Of a stretch of 64,000 nucleotides of DNA, positions 7,443 to 15,827 are shown in pieces (positions within the stretch are counted from its first letter, which is position 1; each line of letters begins with the position of its first letter). Below the pieces are notes generated by a model. The model did not search any database. It saw nothing but the letters and a program-made list of their open reading frames with translations, and was not told where the DNA came from. The stretch comes from a bacterium BMS3Abin02 (GTDB lineage: Bacteria > Actinomycetota > Acidimicrobiia > Spongiisociales > UBA4744). The stretch covers positions 1-64,000 of the forward strand of contig BDSU01000022.1 in the NCBI GenBank assembly GCA_002897675.1, read 5' to 3'. Both the position numbers and the translations under genes were made by a program.

Positions 7443-10160
7443 TCACTCCTCGCGCACCTCAGGCCAGGAGGTGCGCGGGTCCGGCAAGTCCGGATCGATG
7501 CCGTATCTGGCGATGGCATCGGCGACGACTTCGGGCTGAATCACACCCTCTGTCTCGAGGGAGGACAGCACTGCGACGACGACGTGCCCGGTGTCGGTCT
7601 CGAAGAAGCGTCGCAGCGCCTCGCGGGTATCGCTGCGCCCGTATCCGTCGGTACCCAGCGGGATGAAACGGCGAGGCGCCCAGCGAGCGATCTGATCGGG
7701 GACCGCCTTCAGGAAGTCCGTCACGGCAACGATCGGACCGTGGGCGTCGTTGAGGAGACTCGTAACAAGCGGTATCCGAGGCTCACTTCCCGGGTGCAGG
7801 CGGTTCCAGCGCTCGGAGGAGAGCGCCTCTTCACGGAGGCGCTTGTAGGAGGTTGCGCTCCACAGTTCCACCCCGACGTCGTAGTGCTCGGCCAGCTCGC
7901 GCCGGGCCTCTCGCGCTGCCGTGTGAGCCGTTCCCGAGAAGAGGAGGGTCGCCTCGAGCGACGGCCCTTCGGGCGCCGGCGCCCATCGGTAGAGACCGTC
8001 GATGATGCCTTGTTCGACGCCTGCAGGCTTTGGCGGTTGGGTGTAGTTCTCGTTGTAGATGGTGATGTAGTAGAAGACGTCCTCTCCGTCACTGCCGTAC
8101 ATGCGCTCGATGCCCCGTTCGATGATCGTCGCCAGTTCATAGGCGAACGCCGGGTCGTACACTTCGCAGGAGGGGACGGTCGAGGCGAGCAGGAGGCTGT
8201 GCCCGTCCTGATGCTGCAAACCCTCGCCGAGCAACGTCGTGCGTCCCGCGGTTGCTCCCATGAGGAACCCTCGGGCGCGGGCGTCGGCCGCCGCCCACAT
8301 GAAGTCGCCGATGCGCTGGAAGCCGAACATGGAGTAGAAGGTGTAGAACGGCACCATCGGCACACCCCGGTGCGCATACGCCGTTGCCGCAGCGGTCCAG
8401 GAGGCGATCGCTCCCGCCTCGGTGATTCCTTCTTCGAGGATCTGGCCGTCGGTGGCCTCCTCGTAGGAAAGGAGGAGCCCGGCGTCGACGGGGACGTAGC
8501 GCTGTCCGTGCGGCGCGTAGATCTTCAACTCCTTGAACAGCGAATCCATCCCGAATGTGCGGCCTTCGTCGGGGATGATCGGAACGACTCTGGGACCGAA
8601 CGTCTCGTGGCGAGCCAGGTTGCGGAGCAGTCGGGTGAACGCCATCGTCGTCGAGAATGCCTGAGTGCTCGAACCCGCGTCGAATTCGGAGAACGGGTCC
8701 GGTCCCGGCAGCTCGATCGGTCTGCGGATTCTGACTCTTCGTTTGGGGACGGAACCGCCGAGGGTCTTTCGGCGCTCCATCAGGTACTCGTACTCGGGGG
8801 TGCCCACATCCGGCCGGTAGTACGGCGGTTCCCTGTGTTCGGTCAGCATCTCGTCGGGGATCTCTTCCTGCAGGTGGAGGCGGTCCCGCAGCCCGATCAG
8901 CTCACGGCCGGTGAGCTTCTTGATCTGATGAGTCGCGTTGCGGGCCTCCACGGACGGACCGAGAGTCCAGCCTTTGATCGTCTTGGCGATGATCGCCGTC
9001 GGGCGGCCCTCATGCTCGACCGCTGCCCGGTAGGCCGCGTAGATCTTGTGGTAGTCGTGTCCGCCGCGAGGGAGTTTGCGCAGTTGATCGTCACTGAGAT
9101 GCTCGACGAGTTTGCGCAGGCGCAGGTCGGGACCGAAGAACTTGTCCCTGATGTACTCTCCGGACTCGACGGCGTACTTCTGATACTCCCCGTCGAGGGT
9201 GCTGTTCATCCTGTTGACGAGCACGCCGTCGACATCCCTTGCGAGCAACTCGTCCCAACCGGATCCCCAGATCACTTTGATGACGTTCCAGCCGGCGCCT
9301 CGAAGCATGGCTTCCAGTTCCTGAATGATCTTCCCGTTGCCCCGCACCGGTCCATCGAGGCGCTGAAGATTGGCGTTGATGACCCACGTGAGGTTGTCGA
9401 GACCTTCGCGTGCCGCGATGCTCACTCCGGCAAGCGCTTCGGGCTCGTCCATCTCCCCGTCGCCGAGGAACGCCCAGACACGTGATTGTGACGTGTCATC
9501 GATGTGGCGATTGTGGAGATAGCGGTTGAAACGGGCGAGATAGACCGAGTTGAGGGGACCTAGTCCCATCGAGACGGTCGGGAATTCCCAGAAGTTCGGC
9601 ATCAACCGAGGGTGTGGGTACGAGGAGATTCCCCGGCCACCGACCTCGAGCCTGAAGTGGTCGAGCTGGTCTTCGGTCAGGCGGCGTTCGAGGAAGGCAC
9701 GGGCATAGATGCCCGGCGCGGCGTGACCCTGGATGAAAACCTGGTCGCCGGAGGATCCATCGTCCTTCCCGCGGAAGAAATGGTTGAAGCCGACCTCGTA
9801 GAGGGCGGCCGACGAGGCGAACGTGGACAGGTGCCCTCCGATTCCCTCCGCTGCATGGTTGGCACGCACGACCATGACGGCGGCGTTCCAGCGGATGAAC
9901 CTGCGGATCCGCTTTTCGAGAGCGTCGTCTCCGGGGAACCACGCCTGTTCCTCGGCCGGGATCGTATTGACGTAGGGCGTGTTGATCGTGGCAGGGATCC
10001 CCACCTGCTGCTCCCTGGCGCGCAGCAACATGCGAGACAACAGATACCGTGCCCTGGTCTTGCCTTCGACGGCGATGAGTTGGTCGAGCGAGTCGAGCCA
10101 TTCTTGGGTCTCGGTGGGGTCGGTGTCGGGGAGCTGCTGCACGAAGCGGTCGATATTCAC
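7443..10160 (-). CDS. aceE: Pyruvate dehydrogenase E1 component, homodimeric type
   Basis: The GTG at 10160 gives 905 residues, close to E. coli (887) and mycobacterial (about 901) AceE. Upstream in-frame sequence is arginine-rich and not conserved. The product starts with the AceE-typical segment that ends in P-Y-V-N-T-I-P, then H-L-S-T-F-A-S-S, the thiamine diphosphate motif G-D-G-E-M-D-E-P-E-A-L, and a transketolase-like C-terminal domain with G-E-G-L-Q-H-Q-D-G-H-S. It decarboxylates pyruvate and passes the acetyl group to the E2 lipoyl domain. No E2 or E3 gene is nearby. A very long open frame on the opposite strand (7290-9485) is an antisense artefact of this gene's GC-rich codons. Confidence 0.95.
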   Translation of the reverse strand: MNIDRFVQQLPDTDPTETQEWLDSLDQLIAVEGKTRARYLLSRMLLRAREQQVGIPATINTPYVNTIPAEEQAWFPGDDALEKRIRRFIRWNAAVMVVRANHAAEGIGGHLSTFASSAALYEVGFNHFFRGKDDGSSGDQVFIQGHAAPGIYARAFLERRLTEDQLDHFRLEVGGRGISSYPHPRLMPNFWEFPTVSMGLGPLNSVYLARFNRYLHNRHIDDTSQSRVWAFLGDGEMDEPEALAGVSIAAREGLDNLTWVINANLQRLDGPVRGNGKIIQELEAMLRGAGWNVIKVIWGSGWDELLARDVDGVLVNRMNSTLDGEYQKYAVESGEYIRDKFFGPDLRLRKLVEHLSDDQLRKLPRGGHDYHKIYAAYRAAVEHEGRPTAIIAKTIKGWTLGPSVEARNATHQIKKLTGRELIGLRDRLHLQEEIPDEMLTEHREPPYYRPDVGTPEYEYLMERRKTLGGSVPKRRVRIRRPIELPGPDPFSEFDAGSSTQAFSTTMAFTRLLRNLARHETFGPRVVPIIPDEGRTFGMDSLFKELKIYAPHGQRYVPVDAGLLLSYEEATDGQILEEGITEAGAIASWTAAATAYAHRGVPMVPFYTFYSMFGFQRIGDFMWAAADARARGFLMGATAGRTTLLGEGLQHQDGHSLLLASTVPSCEVYDPAFAYELATIIERGIERMYGSDGEDVFYYITIYNENYTQPPKPAGVEQGIIDGLYRWAPAPEGPSLEATLLFSGTAHTAAREARRELAEHYDVGVELWSATSYKRLREEALSSERWNRLHPGSEPRIPLVTSLLNDAHGPIVAVTDFLKAVPDQIARWAPRRFIPLGTDGYGRSDTREALRRFFETDTGHVVVAVLSSLETEGVIQPEVVADAIARYGIDPDLPDPRTSWPEVREE

Positions 10161-10259
10161 GAAGGTCTCTCTGGCCGGTCGATGCAGAGAGTATCGAAGC
10201 ACGAGGCCTAAGCAGAGTCGGGCGGCGCAGCGGCTCTTCCGGGCGTAGACTCGATTGGC

Positions 10260-11600
10260 ATGCAGGACACCCATGCAGACAAGTCCTTTTGGCTCGCCAC
10301 CTACGGCCCCTACACGCCAAACGATCCGGTGAGCGAATCCGTGGATGTCGACGTGGCCGTCGTCGGGGGCGGCTTCACCGGGCTCTCGACCGCCTACAAC
10401 CTGCGGCTGCTCGAACCGACACTACGAGTCGCGGTCCTGGAAGCCGAGGTGATCGGTTACGGGGCAAGCGGTCGGAACGGCGGCTTCTCCATGACGCTCT
10501 TCGGTCTCGAACCGGCCGTCACGAAGTTTCGCTTCGGGGTCCAACGGACCGTGGAGGCCCATCGATACATGGAGCGGGCGGTCGACTACGTCGACGACTT
10601 GATCCGCAGCCGGAACCTTCAATCCGACTACTGGTTCCCGGGCTTTCTGCGCGTGGCGACCACTCGCGCCTACGTCAAGCGCATCCAGCACGACATGAAG
10701 TTGCTGACCGACATGGGCATCACCGGCCTCGAGTGGTGGGACGCCGATCGGGTGCGGGAGCAGGTCGATTCCCCCCTGTTCCTCGGCGCTTGGTGGGAAC
10801 CGCGTTCGGGGCTCTTGAATCCGGCCAAGCACGTGCGGGAGTTGAAGAGGATCGCCCAGGAGGCCGGTGCGGCGATCTATGAGCACAGTCCGGTTCAGCA
10901 GATCGATCGGGGTGATCACTTCAGGCTCGAAACTCCGGGGGGAACGGTCACTGCGGATCGAGTCGTGCTGGCCACCAATGCCTACTCGCATCTGCTACCG
11001 GAGTTGCGCCGCTCCCAGGTGCCTGCCTTCACACATATGGTCGTCACCGAACCGCTCTCCGACGAGCAGTTGGGGGCCATCGGATGGTCGAACCGGCAGG
11101 GCATCGAGGATGCTCGCAACCTCGTGCACTACTTCAGGCTCACCGCCGACAACCGCCTGGCGATGGGAGGGAGTGACGTATCACTCACATATGGGATCGA
11201 CATGGACCGCGATCTCAACGAGCGGGTGTTCCAACGCCTCGAGACCGACGTCGTCGAGATTTTCCCCTCCCTTTCAGGGGTGCGGTTCACGGATCGATGG
11301 GGTGGACCGGTGTCGGTGCCGGTCGACATGGCGCCGGCCATCGGCTTCTTGGGGGACCGGAGGGTCGTGTACTCGATCGGCTGTGTCGGGCATGGCGTGT
11401 CGCTGTCCCAACTCAACGGAAAGACGATTGCCGATCTGGTGCTCGAGCGTGACACGGACCTGACGAACGTCTGGTTCGTGGGGCGCCGGCTGATTCCTTG
11501 GCCTCCGGAACCGCTCCGGTTCGCCCTATCGGCAGGTATCCGAGGCTATCTGCGGGGTGAGGACTGGGTCCACGAGCGCCCGCTGCGCGCGGGGCGCTGA
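10260..11600 (+). CDS. FAD-dependent amino acid/amine oxidase (DAO family, PuuB-like)
   Basis: This 446-residue protein has the DAO dinucleotide-binding motif [14 protein letters not shown] near residues 30-45 and the R-N-G-G-F-S segment typical of gamma-glutamylputrescine oxidases and related glycine/D-amino acid oxidases. The C-terminus has [10 protein letters not shown], another flavin-contact motif. The probable reaction is oxidative deamination of an amine or amino acid with FAD in the cytoplasm. It is divergent from aceE, with a 99-bp gap to it. The dehydratase gene follows by 23 bp, so the two are probably co-transcribed. Confidence 0.87.
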   Translation: MQDTHADKSFWLATYGPYTPNDPVSESVDVDVAVVGGGFTGLSTAYNLRLLEPTLRVAVLEAEVIGYGASGRNGGFSMTLFGLEPAVTKFRFGVQRTVEAHRYMERAVDYVDDLIRSRNLQSDYWFPGFLRVATTRAYVKRIQHDMKLLTDMGITGLEWWDADRVREQVDSPLFLGAWWEPRSGLLNPAKHVRELKRIAQEAGAAIYEHSPVQQIDRGDHFRLETPGGTVTADRVVLATNAYSHLLPELRRSQVPAFTHMVVTEPLSDEQLGAIGWSNRQGIEDARNLVHYFRLTADNRLAMGGSDVSLTYGIDMDRDLNERVFQRLETDVVEIFPSLSGVRFTDRWGGPVSVPVDMAPAIGFLGDRRVVYSIGCVGHGVSLSQLNGKTIADLVLERDTDLTNVWFVGRRLIPWPPEPLRFALSAGIRGYLRGEDWVHERPLRAGR

Positions 11601-11623
11601 AGCAGGGCCGGTACACTCGCCCG

Positions 11624-12568
11624 ATGGGCAGACTTCCCGTGTTCGAGGACGTGCAGGCCGCCGCGGATCGCATCGCCGTGTTCGTGCACCGCACCCCGAT
11701 CATGACCTCGGCGACGCTCGACCGCGATCTTGGCGCGTCGGTGTTCTTCAAGTGTGAGAACCTCCAGAAGATCGGCGCCTTCAAAGCCAGGGGGGCCGTG
11801 AATGCGGTCCTCTCTCTCGACGAGGACACCGCCGCCCGCGGAGTGGTGACCCACTCGTCGGGGAACCATGGGCAGGCGCTCGCCTACGCGGCGTCGATCC
11901 GGAAGATCCCCTGTGCGGTCGTCATGCCGGATACGGCTCCGCGGATCAAGGTCGACGCGGTGCGCGGCTACGGGGCCGACGTGGTGTTCTGTGCACAGTC
12001 CGAGCGGGAGGCCACCGCGGAACAGGTGTGTGCCGAGCGGGGAGCGACGATCGTCCACCCATTCAACGACCCGGTGGTGATCGCCGGCCAGGGCACTGCG
12101 GCACTGGAGCTGGTGGCCCAGGTCGAGGGTCTGGATCTCCTCGTGGCGCCGATCGGAGGGGGAGGTCTGCTGTCGGGAACGACGCTGGTGGCCGAAGCGC
12201 TCCTCCCGTCGGCCCCGGTGGTGGGGGCCGAGCCCGAGATGGTCGATGATGCGTACCGGTCGCTGATCAGCGGGTTTCTCCAGCCAAGGGTGTCCCGAGC
12301 GACGACGATCGCGGACGGGTTGATCACCGGGATGGGGGAGTTGGCCTTCGAGATCCTGCGGGAGCGCAAGGTCGAGATCGTGACCGTGTCCGAGGAGCAG
12401 ATCGTCGTCGCGGCGCGATTCTTCGCAGAGAGGATGAAGCTGGTCGTCGAGCCGTCGGGGGCGACGAGCCTGGCGGCCATTCGGGCGATGGGAGGGCGCG
12501 TCGCCGGCCTGCGGGTCGGCGTGATCGTCTCCGGAGGAAACACCGACTTCTCCTGGCTACAGCGTTGA
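11624..12568 (+). CDS. PLP-dependent threonine/serine dehydratase or serine racemase-like enzyme
   Basis: The 314-residue protein is a fold-type II PLP enzyme. The Schiff-base lysine is K54 in G-A-F-K-A-R-G-A, the S-S-G-N-H-G-Q loop binds substrate carboxylate, and G-G-G-G-L-L-S-G binds PLP phosphate. The size fits catabolic threonine dehydratase/serine racemase and lacks the C-terminal ACT domain of biosynthetic IlvA. It probably deaminates L-threonine or L-serine to the 2-oxo acid. It follows the DAO gene at 23 bp. Its stop codon forms the start of a long palindrome. Confidence 0.88.
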   Translation: MGRLPVFEDVQAAADRIAVFVHRTPIMTSATLDRDLGASVFFKCENLQKIGAFKARGAVNAVLSLDEDTAARGVVTHSSGNHGQALAYAASIRKIPCAVVMPDTAPRIKVDAVRGYGADVVFCAQSEREATAEQVCAERGATIVHPFNDPVVIAGQGTAALELVAQVEGLDLLVAPIGGGGLLSGTTLVAEALLPSAPVVGAEPEMVDDAYRSLISGFLQPRVSRATTIADGLITGMGELAFEILRERKVEIVTVSEEQIVVAARFFAERMKLVVEPSGATSLAAIRAMGGRVAGLRVGVIVSGGNTDFSWLQR

Positions 12569-12616
12569 ACCCTGGGCTCGTAGGTGCCCTGTGGGTACCT
12601 ACGAGCCCAGGGTTCA
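12566..12616. repeat. Dispersed palindrome C1 (20-bp perfect arms)
   Basis: Two perfect 20-bp arms, 12566-12585 and 12597-12616, enclose an 11-bp loop. The arm core is GAACCCTGGGCTCGTAGGT. The left arm begins exactly at the TGA stop of the upstream gene. A diverged copy of the same arm sequence sits at 29450-29498, also just after a stop codon. The right arm is followed by AGGGATACG, which reappears inside the second copy. It has no T-tract. It may terminate transcription but the sequence identity between sites suggests a mobile or recruited element. Confidence 0.8.
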
Positions 12617-12668
12617 GGGATACGATGAGGCGATCGCCTCGAGCGTTCGAGGACTATGGTGCCTCGCC

Positions 12669-13850
12669 ATGGACATTGATGCGCTTCGCGCCGACACGCC
12701 CGGATGCTTCGACGTCGTTCACTTCAACAACGCCGGCACTTCGCTACCTCCGCGGCCGGTCATTGACGCGCAGATCTCCTGGATCAACCAGGAGGCCCAC
12801 ACCGGCGGGTACGAGATGGCAGAAGACCTCCAGGAGCAGGTCGCCGGCGTCTACGGCTCCCTTGCCAGACTCATCGGAGCCGACCCGAGCGAGATCGCAT
12901 TGATGGAGAATGCCACCGTCGCCTGGTGGCAGGCGTTCCACAGCCTCGATCTGCAGGGCAAGACGGTGCTCACATCCGAGGTCGACTACGGGGCGAACTT
13001 CATCAGCTACCTCCAGGCTGCTCGGCGCGACGATGTGGAAACGGTCGTCGTTCCCTCGGACGAATCTGGCCAGATCTCCCTCGAGGAACTCGAGAAGCGT
13101 CTCGACGAACGAGTCGGACTGCTCGCCGTGTCTCACATGCCCACCAACGGAGGACTTGTGAACCCCGCAGCAGAGATCGGGGCAATGGCCCGCGAGGCGG
13201 GCGTTCCGTTCCTTCTCGATGCGTGCCAAACGGTCGGCCAGATGCCGATCGACGTCGACGCCATCGGGTGCAGTTTCCTCTCGGCCACCGGTCGCAAGTA
13301 TCTTCGGGGGCCGCGGGGCACCGGTTTCCTGTATGCGCGCTCGTCGTTCCTGGAGGCCAACGAACCGTTGATGCTCGATCATTTCGGTGCCTCGTGGGTC
13401 GAACCCGAGCGGTATGTTCTTCGTCCCGACGCCCGTCGGTACGAGACGTGGGAATCGAATCACGCGATCAAAGCCGGGTTGGGGGTCGCAGCCGAGTATG
13501 CGATGTCCGTCGGACTCGAGTCGATTGCCGGGCGAGTCTTCGCCCTTGCGGCGGAACTGCGGGACAAGCTCACCGGGATCGGGGCAACTACGTACGACCT
13601 CGGTCGGGTGAAAGGGGGGATCGTCACCTTCTCGGTGCCCGGGGTGGATGCGGCAGCCGTGAAGCGGGAGCTTCGTGCGCAGTCGATCAATACGTCGCTG
13701 GTCGATCCTGCCTCCACGCTCATCGACGCCAAGCGCCGGCACCTTCCGGAGATGGTTCGCGCGTCGGTGCACTACTACAACACGAGTGGGGAGATCGACA
13801 CACTGATCGCCGCGCTCGAGCCGTGGTCCACCCGTTCTCGTGACGGTTGA
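12669..13850 (+). CDS. Class V aminotransferase, cysteine desulfurase/selenocysteine lyase-like
   Basis: The start ATG 12669 gives 393 residues beginning a few residues before the conserved V-H-F-N-N-A-G-T-S-L-P strand. The PLP lysine is K210 in S-A-T-G-R-K-Y-L-R-G-P-R-G-T-G-F-L-Y. The fold and length match the NifS/CsdB/isopenicillin-N-epimerase superfamily. No clear active-site cysteine loop can be asserted, so cysteine desulfurase activity is uncertain; other class V enzymes act as epimerases or lyases. It sits immediately upstream of the selenoenzyme operon, but a strong palindrome overlaps its stop and separates the two transcriptionally, so a selenium role is only a suggestion. Confidence 0.8.
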   Translation: MDIDALRADTPGCFDVVHFNNAGTSLPPRPVIDAQISWINQEAHTGGYEMAEDLQEQVAGVYGSLARLIGADPSEIALMENATVAWWQAFHSLDLQGKTVLTSEVDYGANFISYLQAARRDDVETVVVPSDESGQISLEELEKRLDERVGLLAVSHMPTNGGLVNPAAEIGAMAREAGVPFLLDACQTVGQMPIDVDAIGCSFLSATGRKYLRGPRGTGFLYARSSFLEANEPLMLDHFGASWVEPERYVLRPDARRYETWESNHAIKAGLGVAAEYAMSVGLESIAGRVFALAAELRDKLTGIGATTYDLGRVKGGIVTFSVPGVDAAAVKRELRAQSINTSLVDPASTLIDAKRRHLPEMVRASVHYYNTSGEIDTLIAALEPWSTRSRDG

Positions 13851-13888
13851 CCGGAATAGTCCCACCCAACTGTCACGAGAACGGGTGG
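13828..13888. repeat. Dispersed palindrome A2, probable terminator
   Basis: Left arm 13828-13849 and right arm 13867-13888 are 22-bp inverted repeats with one mismatch, separated by 17 bp. The core is CCGTTCTCGTGAC and its complement, the same as in the palindrome at 2683-2735. The stop codon of the aminotransferase (13848-13850) lies in the left arm. It would insulate the formate dehydrogenase operon from upstream transcription. Confidence 0.75.
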
Positions 13889-13931
13889 AATGGTGGGGGG
13901 ACCTCTAAACTGACGCGGGAAGGAGGTGCGC

Positions 13932-15827
13932 ATGCATCGAGATCGGCTCACCCGCCCGCTCGTCCGGGAAGATGGGGCTCTTCGACCGGCATCGTGGGAC
14001 GAGGCGCTCGACAGAGCAGCCGGCGGCATCCAATCCGTCACCAGGCAGTACGGCCCGGGAGCGTTCGGGGTGATGAGCTGCTCCAAAGGCACCAACGAGA
14101 TGAACTATCTCGCACAGAAGCTCGCCCGTGTCGCCGTTGGAACCAACACGATCGACTCGTGTAACCGTACCTGACACGCTCCCAGTGTCGTCGGTCTGGC
14201 GACAGTATTCGGAGCAGGTGGTGGAACGAGTTCCTACAAGGAAGCTGAGGACACCGGTCTCATCGTCCTGTGGGGTTCCAACGCGCGCGATGCACACCCG
14301 ATCTTCTTTCATCATGTCCTCAAGGGGATCCGCCGCGGTGCGAAGCTGATCGTCGTCGATCCCAGACGCAGCTCATCCGCGGCGTTCGCCGATCTCTGGC
14401 TCGGCCTCGACGTTGGATCCGACATCGCCCTGGCCAACGCAGTCGGGCGCGAGATCATCACGGCCGGCTTGCACAACCGCGAGTTCGTCGAACGTGCCAC
14501 GAGTGGCTTCGACGACTACCGAGCCGCCGTCGATGCATGGACGCTGGACCGAGCGGCCGAAGTCACCGGCGTCCCTGCAGATGCCATCCAGGAGTTCGCC
14601 CACGCCTACGCCCTCGCGTCGACGGCCCAACTGTGTTGGACCCTCGGGATCACCGAACACCACTGCGGGACCGACAACGTCTTCTCACTGATCAACCTGG
14701 CGTTGCTCACCGGACACATCGGTCGATGGGGATCCGGCCTGGTCCCCTTGCGGGGTCAGAACAACGTTCAGGGAGGAGCCGACATGGGTGCGCTTCCGAA
14801 CAAGCTTCCCGGCTTCAAGGACGTGTCCGACGACGTGGAGCGGGCCCGGTTCGAGGCAGCGTACGGCACGCAGCTGCCGGCCGAACCCGGATGGCACATC
14901 TCGCAGATGTTCGACGCGATGGAACGCAATGACCTCAGGTCCGTGTACATCATCGGTGAGAATCCGGCGCAGTCCGAAGCCGACGCGACGAGGGTACGCG
15001 GGCTCCTCGCCGGCCTCGATCATCTCGTCGTGCAAGACATGTTCCTCACCAAGACGGCAGGGTTCGCCGACGTCGTCTTGCCCGCGGCGGCAGGCTGGGC
15101 CGAGACTGACGGAACCTTCACCTCGTCGGAGCGTCGGGTGCAGCTCGTGCGGAGAGCCCTGGACCCGCCGGGCGAGGCGAAAGACGACCTTGTGATCATC
15201 GCCGACCTTGCCGCACGCCTCGGCCACGACTGGGGCCATCCGACTGCAGAGGAACTGTGGGATGAGCTGCGTGGGCTCTCGGCGATCCATGCGGGAATGA
15301 GCTATGAGCGTCTGGCATCCCACGGTGGCCTTCAATGGCCGTGCCGAGACGAGGACGATCCCGGCCGGCCATTCCTTCACGGTCGCCTCTGGGACGATCC
15401 GGTGACCGGCTCCAGGGCACCGTTCACGCCCGTCGAGTGGATTCCCCCCGTCGACGAGCTCAGCGAGGAGTATCCCATCAGGCTGACCACGGGGCGCCGA
15501 CTCGATTCCTACAACACCGGTGTGCAGTCCGGCCGGTACTCGTCGCCGAAACGATGGGGTGAGAGCATCGATCTCTCACCGGAGGATGCTGCCACTCTCG
15601 GGCTTGCCGATGGCGATCTGGCACGCGTTACGTCGAGACGCGGATCTGTCGAGGCGCCCGTGCGGACCGATCCAGACCTGAGACCCGGCCTGGCGTTCAT
15701 GACGTTCCATTTCCCCGACCAGGTGGACACGAATGTGCTCACGTTGGATGCCTGGGATCCCAAGTCGGGAACGTCTGAATACAAGGCGACGGCGGTCAGG
15801 ATCGAAGGGCTTGGAGAGTCTTCATGA
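13932..15827 (+). CDS. fdhA: Formate dehydrogenase catalytic subunit, selenocysteine-containing, lacking N-terminal Fe-S domain
   Basis: The frame is interrupted only by TGA at 14172-14174. Around it the protein reads I-D-S-C-N-R-T-[U]-H-A-P-S-V-V-G-L, aligning with the E. coli FdhF active site (C-A-R-V-U-H-G-P-S-V-A-G-L), so the codon is read as selenocysteine, Sec81. Full length is 631 residues. Downstream motifs fit the molybdopterin oxidoreductase family: D-A-H-P-I, V-D-P-R, R-G-Q-N-N-V-Q-G-G-A-D-M-G-A-L-P, and a C-terminal molydop-binding domain. AAGGAGG lies 5 bases before ATG 13932. The usual N-terminal [4Fe-4S] domain is missing, and the protein starts at H-R-D-R-L-T-R-P-L. The missing piece ends the gene at 17581-18387. 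The reaction is formate to CO2 at Mo/W-bisMGD, in the cytoplasm (no signal peptide). Confidence 0.93.
14172..14215 (+). promoter_or_regulatory. Selenocysteine UGA codon and bacterial SECIS hairpin
   Basis: UGA is at 14172-14174. Downstream RNA can fold with an outer stem GCTCC (14178-14182) to GGAGC (14211-14215). The apical stem TGTCGTC (14186-14192) pairs with GGCGACA (14198-14204), closing a GGTCT pentaloop (14193-14197). From memory of the E. coli fdhF SECIS, that element also has GGUCU at its tip and the same 18-nt distance from UGA. SelB binds this loop in known systems. No selA, selB, selC or selD gene is in the window, so they must lie elsewhere. Confidence 0.88.

Noticed and set aside
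7290-9485. 731-codon open frame on the plus strand
   Set aside because: It is exactly antisense to aceE, whose protein is unmistakable; long antisense frames are expected in GC-rich genes.
12591-12668. 26-residue N-terminal extension of the class V aminotransferase
   Set aside because: The extension is encoded by the palindrome sequence itself and precedes the conserved start by non-homologous residues.
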